Assembly: GCF_900182665.1 (NCBI RefSeq)
Contig: NZ_FXTL01000015.1
Span: 1 to 64,000, forward strand
DNA from: Propioniciclava tarda
Lineage (GTDB): Bacteria; Actinomycetota; Actinomycetes; Propionibacteriales; Propionibacteriaceae
Reading direction: 5' to 3'
DNA length: 64,000 nt
Part shown: positions 18,627-25,820 of the stretch, piece by piece
Numbering within the stretch: position 1 is the stretch's first letter
Layout of the letters: every line of letters starts with the position of its first letter
The notes under the pieces: model-generated
Databases searched by the model: none
What the model was told of the DNA's origin: nothing
Seen by the model: only the letters and a program-made list of their open reading frames with translations
Made by a program: the position numbers and the translations under genes

Positions 18627-20009
18627 CAGCTTGCCCAGCGCCGGCCAGTGCTCGATGAGGTTGGCGGTGAACGGGAACTGGCTGACGCCCATGTTCGACC
18701 AGGGGTTCAGGCAGCCGACCAGCGCGATGACGGCGGCCACCGAGAAGAGCACCCAGAACAGGCTCGGCCACCACGGCCACGCCGGCCGCCAGCCGAAGGA
18801 CGCCGAGGCGTCCGCCGCCTGAACGCCCCGGGTCGACCAGCCGAAGGCCAGGAAGAAGAGCAGGAGGGGCAGGGACGGCACGAACCAGCGGATGCTGTAG
18901 CTGTACCCGCTGAAGTTCGTCGACGAGGCGATGTAGTAGCCCCACAGCACCGCCGTGCAGGCCAGCACCATCGCCGCCTCGCGGGCGAGCGGACGCTGCG
19001 CGCGCAGGCCTGCGAGGCGTCCGGACGCGAGGACGACGGCAGGCAGGACGAGCGGGTTGTAGACCAGGAAGCCGCGGGCGCCGATCAGGCAGCCGACGGT
19101 GTACGAGACCAGCGCTCCCCCGCTGAACCGGGACGCGCCCGTCAGGTCTTCACGGCGCCACGGCGATCCGGGCCAGAGGTAGTAGTCGGCCACCAGCGTC
19201 AACGGCACGAGGCTGCCCGAGATGGCGACGTTGACCGCCTCGCCCGGCGCCAGGGCGGCGAGGACGGCGAGCCCGTAGCCGAGCAGGCCGCGGCGGAGGC
19301 GTCCGTCAAGAAGAATCAGGACGCCGACGCCCGCTGCGTACACCAGCACCGGGAAGTCGGCGGCGGCGGCCAGCCCCAAAAACGCCCCGGACCACACCAG
19401 GGACGAACGAACGGCGTCGGTGTGGACGGCGCGCAGGTAGGCGAACCAGCCGGCTGCGACGGCGGAGGCGGCCAGTCCGTGGTTGCTGAAGACGGCACTG
19501 AAGGTGAGGTAGAGCGAGCCGATGGCGAGGGCGATGGTGGTGGCGAGGCGGGCCGTCTCGGAGACCGCGATGAAGCGAAGGCCCTTGTAGAACGCAACTG
19601 CACCGCCCCACCAGGCAGCCTTCGAAACCAGCAGCACGACCAGGTAGTAGGCGGCGTTGACCCCGAAGTCGAGCTTGATGCCCAGGGCGCTGATGGGCCA
19701 ATAGACGAGGGCCGCGATCAGGGACGGCGTGATGGGCTTGTCGGAGTAGAAGTGGCCGTTGACCCAGCTCTTGTCCTCGCCCGTGACGAACGGGGTCTGG
19801 TCGATGATCAGCGAGTGGTGGTCGACCAGCGCCGAGACCGCGGCCATCCGGCTGGCGTCGTTGGCGCTCCGCACCTCCGGCAGGATCGTCGCCAAGGCCA
19901 GCACGGCCAGGCCGATGAACAGCCAGCGCGCCTCGGGTGTCAGGCGCGTGTCGGACGCCGTCGCCGCGGTTTGGTCGGGGGCGTCGCCACTCACCTCAGT
20001 GCGCGACAC
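18615..20009 (-). CDS. Polytopic membrane protein, possibly a GT-C-type glycosyltransferase
   Basis: This 464-residue protein has about ten hydrophobic segments. The first external loop after helix 1 carries SANDASRMAAVSALVDHHSLIIDQTPF and then SDKPITPSLIAALVYWP. The spacing of acidic and histidine residues soon after the first helix, with FYSDKP following, resembles GT-C glycosyltransferases and related polyprenol-linked sugar transferases. No catalytic assignment is certain. The GTG start at 20009 overlaps the sulfurtransferase stop by 14 bases; a second GTG at 19994 is an alternative. It probably forms a transcript with the sulfurtransferase gene upstream. Confidence 0.75.
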   Translation of the reverse strand: MSRTEVSGDAPDQTAATASDTRLTPEARWLFIGLAVLALATILPEVRSANDASRMAAVSALVDHHSLIIDQTPFVTGEDKSWVNGHFYSDKPITPSLIAALVYWPISALGIKLDFGVNAAYYLVVLLVSKAAWWGGAVAFYKGLRFIAVSETARLATTIALAIGSLYLTFSAVFSNHGLAASAVAAGWFAYLRAVHTDAVRSSLVWSGAFLGLAAAADFPVLVYAAGVGVLILLDGRLRRGLLGYGLAVLAALAPGEAVNVAISGSLVPLTLVADYYLWPGSPWRREDLTGASRFSGGALVSYTVGCLIGARGFLVYNPLVLPAVVLASGRLAGLRAQRPLAREAAMVLACTAVLWGYYIASSTNFSGYSYSIRWFVPSLPLLLFFLAFGWSTRGVQAADASASFGWRPAWPWWPSLFWVLFSVAAVIALVGCLNPWSNMGVSQFPFTANLIEHWPALGKLLPR

Positions 20010-20844
20010 CGTGCGGGTCGATCACCGGACGAGAGCCGGGCTCGGGTCCGGTGGCGGCGGGACGTTCGGTGGCGGCGTACTGTGACCACGAACCGACATA
20101 GAGGCGTCCGCGGCCGAGGCCGGCGTGCTCCATGGCGATCAGGTTGTGGCAGGCGGTGACCCCGGAGCCGCAGTAGGCGACGACCTGGGAGGCGTCCGTC
20201 ACGCCCAGCTCGGCGAACCGTTCTCGGAGTTCATCAGGGGAGCGGAAGGCCTGCTCGGGCGTCAAGTTCTGGCCGAAGAAGGCGTTAAGGGCGCCCGGAA
20301 TGTGGCCGGCGCGGGGATCGAGGGGCTCGGACTCGCCGCGGTAGCGGGCCGGGGCCCGGGCGTCCAGGACCAGTTCGGCGGTGCAGGCGTCCTCGATGGT
20401 GGCGAGGTCGGTTGGGGGCCAGGGGCGCGGGGTGAAGTCGCCCGGCGTGGGCTGAAGGTTGCCCTCGTCCAGGGGGCCTGCCCACGACGTGAGCCCGCCG
20501 TCGAGCAGCGCGGCGTCCTGCCCGAGCATGCGAAGCATCCAGACGAGGCGACCGGCAAAGGCGCCGCCCGCGTCGTCGTAGGCGACGACCACTGAGTCGT
20601 CCGCGATGCCGCAGGCGCGCATGCCCTCGGCGAACACCTCGGGCGTCGGCAGCGGGTGGCGTCCGGACTCGGGGGTCGCGGGTGCGGCGAGCCAGCGGTC
20701 CATCTCGACGAACACGGCGCCCGGCAGGTGGCCGGTGAGGTAGTCCGCCCGCGCGTCGCGTCCGTCCAGGTAGTGGCGGACATCCGCCACCACGGCGTCC
20801 GGGACCTCGACCAACCAGGCAGCATCAACGACGGGAGGGATCAT
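19996..20844 (-). CDS. Sulfurtransferase with two rhodanese domains (SseA/3-mercaptopyruvate type)
   Basis: A 282-residue tandem rhodanese-fold enzyme. The N-terminal inactive domain contains HYLDGRDARADYLTGHLPGAVFVEMD, and the C-terminal domain holds the catalytic cysteine (about Cys225) in CGSGVTAC. The CGSGVT loop is typical of 3-mercaptopyruvate sulfurtransferases, whereas thiosulfate sulfurtransferases usually have CRKGVT. It would transfer sulfane sulfur to acceptors such as cyanide or thioredoxin in the cytoplasm. The length is normal for the family. The gene precedes and overlaps the polytopic membrane-protein gene. Confidence 0.9.
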   Translation of the reverse strand: MIPPVVDAAWLVEVPDAVVADVRHYLDGRDARADYLTGHLPGAVFVEMDRWLAAPATPESGRHPLPTPEVFAEGMRACGIADDSVVVAYDDAGGAFAGRLVWMLRMLGQDAALLDGGLTSWAGPLDEGNLQPTPGDFTPRPWPPTDLATIEDACTAELVLDARAPARYRGESEPLDPRAGHIPGALNAFFGQNLTPEQAFRSPDELRERFAELGVTDASQVVAYCGSGVTACHNLIAMEHAGLGRGRLYVGSWSQYAATERPAATGPEPGSRPVIDPHGVAH

Positions 20845-20933
20845 GGCCCCACCCTAGTTCCAGGGTTGAACGGGATCGACCTTACGAACCCTCGCCTTGG
20901 ATCAGCAGGCCCACACCTGCGCACCCACGAAGG

Positions 20934-22385
20934 TCAGAGCGAGTCGCCGAAGTCCTCGCGGAACTGGGCCACGAGCGCGGCCGGCCAGTCCGAGCCCTTC
21001 GGTGCAAGGCGTCCGAAGAAGAACCGCAGGATCTCGGGCTCCTCGGTGAACTCCATGCCTCCGATCAGGCGGCGGTTCTGGTAGAGCCAATCGAGGCGGT
21101 CGATGGCGTAGTTGAGCTGGCTGAGCGTGAAGACGCGACGCGGCAGCGCCAGCCGGACGAGTTCCATGTGGGCGAGCGGCTCGGACCCGTCCGCGTTGCG
21201 CTGCTCCGACATCGTGCCGCGTTCCATGCCCCGGACGCCGGACGCGATGTACAGCGCGGACGCCAGCGCCGCGGCCGGGTAGTCATGCTGGTCGAGGTGG
21301 TCGAGGAAGCGCATCGCATCGATGTGCGCGCCCAGCCCGCCGGGCGGGGTGATCACCGGGACGCCTCGGCGCTCCAGCTCGCGGACCATGTAGTCGATGA
21401 AGATCGGACCCTGGTTGATCATGTCCAGGTCCATGGTTTCGTCGAGGCCGACGGTGATCGCCTCGATCTCGCGGACGCTCATGCCGCCGTAGGTCAGGAA
21501 GCCCTCGAACAAGGGGATCAGCTCGCGCAGCTTGTGGAACAGGCGATCGTCGCGGACGCAGATGCCGCCGCCGCGTCCGAAACCGACCTTGCGCGCTGAG
21601 AAGTAGATGACGTCGTACAGGTCGCACATCGCGCGCATGATCTCGCGCACGTCGAGGTCGGCGCAGGACGCCTCGCGCGTCTTGCAGAAGTAGAGGTTGT
21701 CGGCGATCAGGGAGGCGTCCATGACGAACGGGATGCCGTGGTCGCGGCAGACCGCCGACACCTCGGTCATGTTCGCCAGCGAGACAGGCTGGCCGCCGAT
21801 GAGGTTCGTGCCCGCCTCCATGCGGACGAACGCGATGGCGTCCGCGCCCTTGTCGGAGATCAGCGCGCGCAGGGCAGCCACGTCCATGTCGCCCTTGAAC
21901 GGGTGCTCGCTCGTGACCTGCAGGCCCTCGGGCTTGATCAACTCCAGCACCTCTCCCCCGTTGGCGACGACGTGCGCCTTCGAGGTGGTGAAGTGGTAGT
22001 TCATCGGCACATACGTGCCCGGCTTCACGAGCACGGTCGACAGCAAGTGCTCGGCGGCGCGGCCCTGGTGGACGGGCAGGAAGTGCGGCATCCCGAAGAT
22101 CTCGACCACTTTGTCACGCAGCCGGGTGAACGTGGCCGAGCCGGCGTACGCGTCGTCGGCGCGGAACATCGCGGCCTGCTGGTCCTGGCTCATGGCGTTG
22201 ACGCCCGAGTCGGTCAGCATGTCGAGGAAGACGTCCTTGTTCTCGAGCAGGAACGTGTTGTGCCCGGCTTCCTGGGCCGCCACCAGCCGCTCCTCCACCG
22301 GCAACAGATTCAGCTTCTGGATGATCCGCACCTTGTGCATTTCGACCGGATACTGCTCGCCACCGAAGAATTTCACGTTGGACAT
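20934..22385 (-). CDS. tnaA: Tryptophanase (or close beta-eliminating lyase)
   Basis: This 483-residue PLP enzyme of the tryptophanase/tyrosine phenol-lyase family would split tryptophan to indole, pyruvate and ammonia. Features include QEAGHNTFLLENKDVFLDMLTDSG, HQGRAAEHLL, NYHFTTSKAHV, FVRMEAGTNLIGGQP, FVMDASLIADN and the PLP lysine in YFSARKVGFGRGGG. The last motif differs from the enterobacterial SAKKD form, so substrate (tryptophan versus tyrosine) is not settled. No TnaC-like leader peptide or TnaB permease is visible. The start ATG at 22385 is isolated from the nudix gene by about 100 bases, which contain no recognised element. Confidence 0.85.
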   Translation of the reverse strand: MSNVKFFGGEQYPVEMHKVRIIQKLNLLPVEERLVAAQEAGHNTFLLENKDVFLDMLTDSGVNAMSQDQQAAMFRADDAYAGSATFTRLRDKVVEIFGMPHFLPVHQGRAAEHLLSTVLVKPGTYVPMNYHFTTSKAHVVANGGEVLELIKPEGLQVTSEHPFKGDMDVAALRALISDKGADAIAFVRMEAGTNLIGGQPVSLANMTEVSAVCRDHGIPFVMDASLIADNLYFCKTREASCADLDVREIMRAMCDLYDVIYFSARKVGFGRGGGICVRDDRLFHKLRELIPLFEGFLTYGGMSVREIEAITVGLDETMDLDMINQGPIFIDYMVRELERRGVPVITPPGGLGAHIDAMRFLDHLDQHDYPAAALASALYIASGVRGMERGTMSEQRNADGSEPLAHMELVRLALPRRVFTLSQLNYAIDRLDWLYQNRRLIGGMEFTEEPEILRFFFGRLAPKGSDWPAALVAQFREDFGDSL

Positions 22386-22488
22386 GGGGGGCTCCTCGCC
22401 GTGCTGCGGCGCCCGCCGTTGGACGCGACGCCAAGTCTTGCAGCGCGTGTCGGCCGACTCAGAGGACGACCGGACGCCGAGACGCGCC

Positions 22489-22965
22489 CTAATGCCCGTG
22501 GAGCTCGACCGGACCCGTCGGGACGCCGTCCGTCAGCAGCCGCCGGAGCTGGTCGTGCAGGCTGCGCGGGGAGGTCATCACGTCGGACGCCGCGAGCTCG
22601 GTGGGCGTCCACCAGCGCATGCCAGTCACGAACTCCGCCGCCAACTCGTCGCGGCTGAGGTCCGGATGGGGCTCGAAGGCCGGCGTCCGAACGAGATGAC
22701 ACGTGTCCACTTGGCCGTCCCAGTCTCCGAAGCTCCACACGTCGACCTTGCTCCAGAGGGCCGGTCCGATGTCGGGATCGGCGAGGCCGACCTCTTCGGC
22801 CAGTTCGCGGCGCAGCGCGGCGTAGGCGTCCTCGCCGGGCTCCAGCCCGCCGCCCGGGCAGGCCCAGAACTCCTCTTCGCCGCGCGGACGCAGGTCGAAG
22901 TGAACGAGCAGGACGCGGTCGTCCGGGTCGAGGATCAGCGCCCGAACAGCCTGGCGCAGGCGCAT
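22489..22965 (-). CDS. NUDIX hydrolase
   Basis: A 158-residue cytoplasmic pyrophosphohydrolase with an intact Nudix box: GGGLEPGEDAYAALRRELAEEVGL fits G-x5-E-x7-REUxEExGU. The N-terminal strand (RQAVRALILDPDDRVLLVHFDL) is also typical. The substrate is unknown. The ATG overlaps the dprE2 stop (TGATG), so it is the third gene of the dprE1-dprE2 operon; a housekeeping role for nucleotide-sugar or polyprenyl products is possible but speculative. Confidence 0.88.
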   Translation of the reverse strand: MRLRQAVRALILDPDDRVLLVHFDLRPRGEEEFWACPGGGLEPGEDAYAALRRELAEEVGLADPDIGPALWSKVDVWSFGDWDGQVDTCHLVRTPAFEPHPDLSRDELAAEFVTGMRWWTPTELAASDVMTSPRSLHDQLRRLLTDGVPTGPVELHGH

Positions 22966-23726
22966 CAGATCGGCAGGCGCTTGAAGATCGGCTTCGGGAT
23001 GTGGCGGAGGACCAGCATCACGAGTTCGAACGCGGGCGGCGCCCAGACGATGGCCTTGCGCTTGCGAACGCCGTCGTAGACCAGCTTGGCGACGTCGGAC
23101 GGGTTGACGGTGAGCGGGGCTTCCTTGACGCCCGCCGACATCCGCGTCCGGACCTGGCCGGGCCGCACGACGATGACGCCGACCCCGTCAGCCTCCAGCG
23201 CCTGGCCGAGGTTGGTGTAGAAGCCGTCGAGGCCCGCCTTCGTGGCGCCGTAGACGAAGTTCGAGCGGCGCACCTTCATGCCAGCAGCCGAGCTCATGGC
23301 CACGATCTGGCCGTGGCCCTGAGCCTTCATCTTCTGGCCCAACAGCACGCCGACGCTCACGGCCCCGGTGAAGTTCACGTCCGCCGCGAGGACGGCTTTG
23401 GCCTGGTCCTGCCAGAGCTCCTCCTGATCGCCCAGCAGCCCGAAGGCGACGATGGCGAGGTCCACGTCGCCGTCGGCCCAGGCGGCGTCGAGCACGGCGC
23501 CGTGCGAGGCGGTGTCGGTCGCGTCGAAGTCGAGGGTCCGAACGCCGCGGGCGCCGTCCGCCTTGACGCGGTTGACGGCGTTGGCGGTCTCTGGATCGCC
23601 AGGTTGACAAGCCAGGACGACCTCGGCCGGCGCGTGCGAGAGGTACTCGGCGACGATCGCCAGCCCGATCTCGGAGGTGCCCCCGAGCAGCAGAATCCGT
23701 TGCGGGTCGCCGACGGCGTTGATCAT
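22965..23726 (-). CDS. dprE2: Decaprenylphosphoryl-D-2-keto-erythro-pentose reductase (DprE2-like SDR)
   Basis: A 253-residue short-chain dehydrogenase with the nucleotide-binding motif [13 protein letters not shown], the catalytic serine in VAMSSAAG and the YGATKAG Tyr/Lys pair. Together with DprE1 it epimerises decaprenylphosphoryl-ribose to decaprenylphosphoryl-arabinose, the donor for cell-wall arabinan. The assignment rests mainly on its position nine bases after dprE1 and on the GGTSEIG form of the glycine motif typical of DprE2. TAGGAGCC provides the ribosome-binding site. It acts at the membrane/periplasm interface in mycobacteria; no transmembrane segment is obvious here apart from the hydrophobic C-terminus ([21 protein letters not shown]). 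Confidence 0.85.
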   Translation of the reverse strand: MINAVGDPQRILLLGGTSEIGLAIVAEYLSHAPAEVVLACQPGDPETANAVNRVKADGARGVRTLDFDATDTASHGAVLDAAWADGDVDLAIVAFGLLGDQEELWQDQAKAVLAADVNFTGAVSVGVLLGQKMKAQGHGQIVAMSSAAGMKVRRSNFVYGATKAGLDGFYTNLGQALEADGVGVIVVRPGQVRTRMSAGVKEAPLTVNPSDVAKLVYDGVRKRKAIVWAPPAFELVMLVLRHIPKPIFKRLPI

Positions 23727-23735
23727 GGTTGGCTC

Positions 23736-25148
23736 CTAGATGAGGTCGAGTCGGCGGGCCAGGTCGGAAGCGAAGACCCCGTCCGGGTCGATGGAGCGGC
23801 GGGTGGCGATCCACTCGTCGATCCGCGGGTACATGGCGTGGAAGGTGGCGGCGTCCACGCGGGAGTCCTTGGCGGCGTACAGGCGTCCGCCGAATTCCAA
23901 GACGCGGGCGTCCAGCTTGGTCAACAAGTCGCTCAGGCCGGGCCGGATCGGGAAGTCGACGCAGACGTTCCAGCCCGCCATCGGATAGGACAGGGGCGCG
24001 CGGGTGCCGTCGCCGAACAGCTTGAAGACGTTGAGGAACGAGTGGTGACCGGACGCCGAGATGTCGCCCAAGATCAGCTTGAACTCCTCGACCGCCTCGG
24101 GCGGGACGACGAACTGGTACTGCAGGAAGCCGTCCGAGCCGTAGGCGCGGTTCCACTCGCCGAACATGTCGAGCGGGTGGTAGAAGCCGGTCAGGCTCTG
24201 GATCTTGTTGGTGTAGGTGCCCGACTTCGCGTACCAAAGCGAGCCCAGCGCGCCGAACGTGAGCTTGTTGGCCAGGCCGTTCGGGAAGACGTCGGGCAGC
24301 GTCAAGAAGGTCTTGCCCGAGAAGCCGAGCGGGTCGGACGCGAGCTTGGGGGCGTACTCGCGCAGCTCGTCCAGCGTGGCGAGGTTGCCGCGCGAAATGG
24401 CCGCGCGACCCAGCTTCGGGGGCGCGGAGATGGCGTCGAACCAGGCCGAGCTGTAGTCGTAACGCGCCTCGGAGCCGTCCGAGTGGGCGGCGATCGTCTC
24501 GTCCAGGGTGCGCGTCCGGACGCCGTCGGCCAGGAAGTAAGCGGTCTCGGTGCGGGTCATCGTCAGCGTGACGCGCAGGATGATGCCCGTCAGGCCGAGC
24601 CCGCCGACCGTGGCCCAGAAGAGGCGTCCGTCGGGGTCGTCGGGGCTGCCCTCCGGCCGGATCGTGAGGACGCGGCCGTCCGCGACGAGCAGATCCATGG
24701 ACGCCACGTGGTCGCCGAAGCTGCCCGCCGAGTGGTGGTTCTTGCCGTGGACGTCGCAGCCGATCGCGCCGCCGATGGTGACCTGGCGCGTGCCCGGCAG
24801 GACCGGCACCCACAGGCCGTAGGGCAGGGCCATCCGCATCAGCGTGTCGAGGTCGACGCCGGCGTCCAGCACGACCTCAGCCGACAGCGGATCGATCGAA
24901 TGGATCGTGTTCAAAGCCGTCATGTCGACGACGAGGCCGCCGCCGTTTTGGGCGACGTCACCGTAGGAGCGTCCCAGACCGCGGGCCAGGACGCCACGCC
25001 CACCGCGCGTGCGGCGCTGGGCGGCGTCCTGCACCGCACGGACGAGCTGGTCGGCGTCCGATGTGCTCAAGACCTGGGACGCCGACGGTGCGGTCCGTCC
25101 CCAGCCGGTGAGGCGCTGACGGGTGGTCGGAAGCTGGTCGGTGGTCAT
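23736..25148 (-). CDS. dprE1: Decaprenylphosphoryl-beta-D-ribose oxidase (DprE1-like)
   Basis: A 470-residue FAD-dependent oxidase. The N-terminal PCMH-type FAD domain shows [20 protein letters not shown] and [21 protein letters not shown]; the C-terminal cap has [14 protein letters not shown] and [10 protein letters not shown]. The cysteine in the latter (Cys396 here) corresponds to the residue that benzothiazinones modify in mycobacterial DprE1 (Cys387). It oxidises the 2'-hydroxyl of decaprenylphosphoryl-ribose, the first step of arabinose donor synthesis. It is first in an operon with dprE2 and a nudix gene. The gene contains many GGACGCC/GGCGTCC heptamers. Confidence 0.9.
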   Translation of the reverse strand: MTTDQLPTTRQRLTGWGRTAPSASQVLSTSDADQLVRAVQDAAQRRTRGGRGVLARGLGRSYGDVAQNGGGLVVDMTALNTIHSIDPLSAEVVLDAGVDLDTLMRMALPYGLWVPVLPGTRQVTIGGAIGCDVHGKNHHSAGSFGDHVASMDLLVADGRVLTIRPEGSPDDPDGRLFWATVGGLGLTGIILRVTLTMTRTETAYFLADGVRTRTLDETIAAHSDGSEARYDYSSAWFDAISAPPKLGRAAISRGNLATLDELREYAPKLASDPLGFSGKTFLTLPDVFPNGLANKLTFGALGSLWYAKSGTYTNKIQSLTGFYHPLDMFGEWNRAYGSDGFLQYQFVVPPEAVEEFKLILGDISASGHHSFLNVFKLFGDGTRAPLSYPMAGWNVCVDFPIRPGLSDLLTKLDARVLEFGGRLYAAKDSRVDAATFHAMYPRIDEWIATRRSIDPDGVFASDLARRLDLI

Positions 25149-25212
25149 CGCCGTCGAGTCTAGTCAGGAGGCAGGCCAGGCGACGGTTGCCGTCGAGCCG
25201 GACGCGGGGTAG

Positions 25213-25473
25213 CTTCGCCAAGTTCGCAACGCCGAGGCCCTGGTCGACGGCATCCGCTGGACGCACGTGTTCTACTCCGACGGGTTGGCCGTGAACGTCC
25301 TCTACACCCTCGCGGACGCCGGGAAGCGCGCCGTGGGCTTCAAGCTGAGCGAAGGCATGGAGCCGCCCGCCGAGCTGTCGGCGTTCACGTGGGCGCGGCA
25401 GAAGTCCAAGCTCGCGGGCACCATCCGCGGGTCGTTCTTCGTGGTCAAGGGCGAATACTCCCGGGTGGCATGA
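25213..25473 (+). pseudogene. Open stretch without a convincing start; probable gene fragment
   Basis: An open frame follows a TAG at 25210 and ends at 25473. The only start codon is a GTG at 25267 (VFYSDGLAVNVLYTL), but the reading frame is coherent upstream too (VRNAEALVDGIRWTHVF), so the natural beginning appears to be missing. I recognise no family. The stretch is squeezed between dprE1 and the toxin-antitoxin relic, which suggests this 325-base interval is a decayed region. A real short gene starting at 25267 (68 residues) cannot be excluded. Confidence 0.4.
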
Positions 25474-25474
25474 A

Positions 25475-25786
25475 CTAGTCGGGGATGACCTCGACGCTGG
25501 CGCCCACAGCCTCGTAGGTCGCTCGGGCGCGGGCGTCCCGGGTCAAGAGAGGCAGCCCGCTGTCGATGAGCGCGAACACGACGTCATCGGTGACCTGGGT
25601 CTTTGACCTGGCCACGAGGCGACCGTCGGCGTCTCGAACGAGTCGTGCGGTTCGGCCGCCGGGAGTGATCTGGACGCCTCCCCCGTAGCGAGAGACGTCG
25701 ACGGTCGAGCCAGGGGTCAAGCCGAGCGCGTCGCGTAGCACCTTGGGCAGGAGGAGTCGTCCGCCAGCATCGATCGTCGCCTTCCT
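25475..25786 (-). pseudogene. Collapsed VapB-VapC toxin-antitoxin relic
   Basis: The frame reads as an AbrB-type VapB antitoxin (KATIDAGGRLLLPK, then VLRDALGLTPGSTVDV and GGVQITP) running straight into what looks like the tail of a PIN-domain VapC toxin (LPLLTRDARARATYEAVGA). Nearly the whole PIN domain, including its acidic active site, is missing between them. The expected initiator ATG before KATID is replaced by AGG at 25784-25786, preceded in frame by a TAG stop. The remaining GTG at 25741 would remove the first antitoxin beta strand. I therefore read it as a start-loss plus internal deletion. An alternative is a functional 88-residue protein from 25741. Confidence 0.6.
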
Positions 25787-25820
25787 GGGATCGGGCTACC
25801 AACCGACTCCCATTCAGCGC

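Noticed and set aside
23001-25163. 720-codon plus-strand open frame opposite dprE1 and dprE2
   Set aside because: Spans two real genes in antisense; no start signal or recognisable domain.
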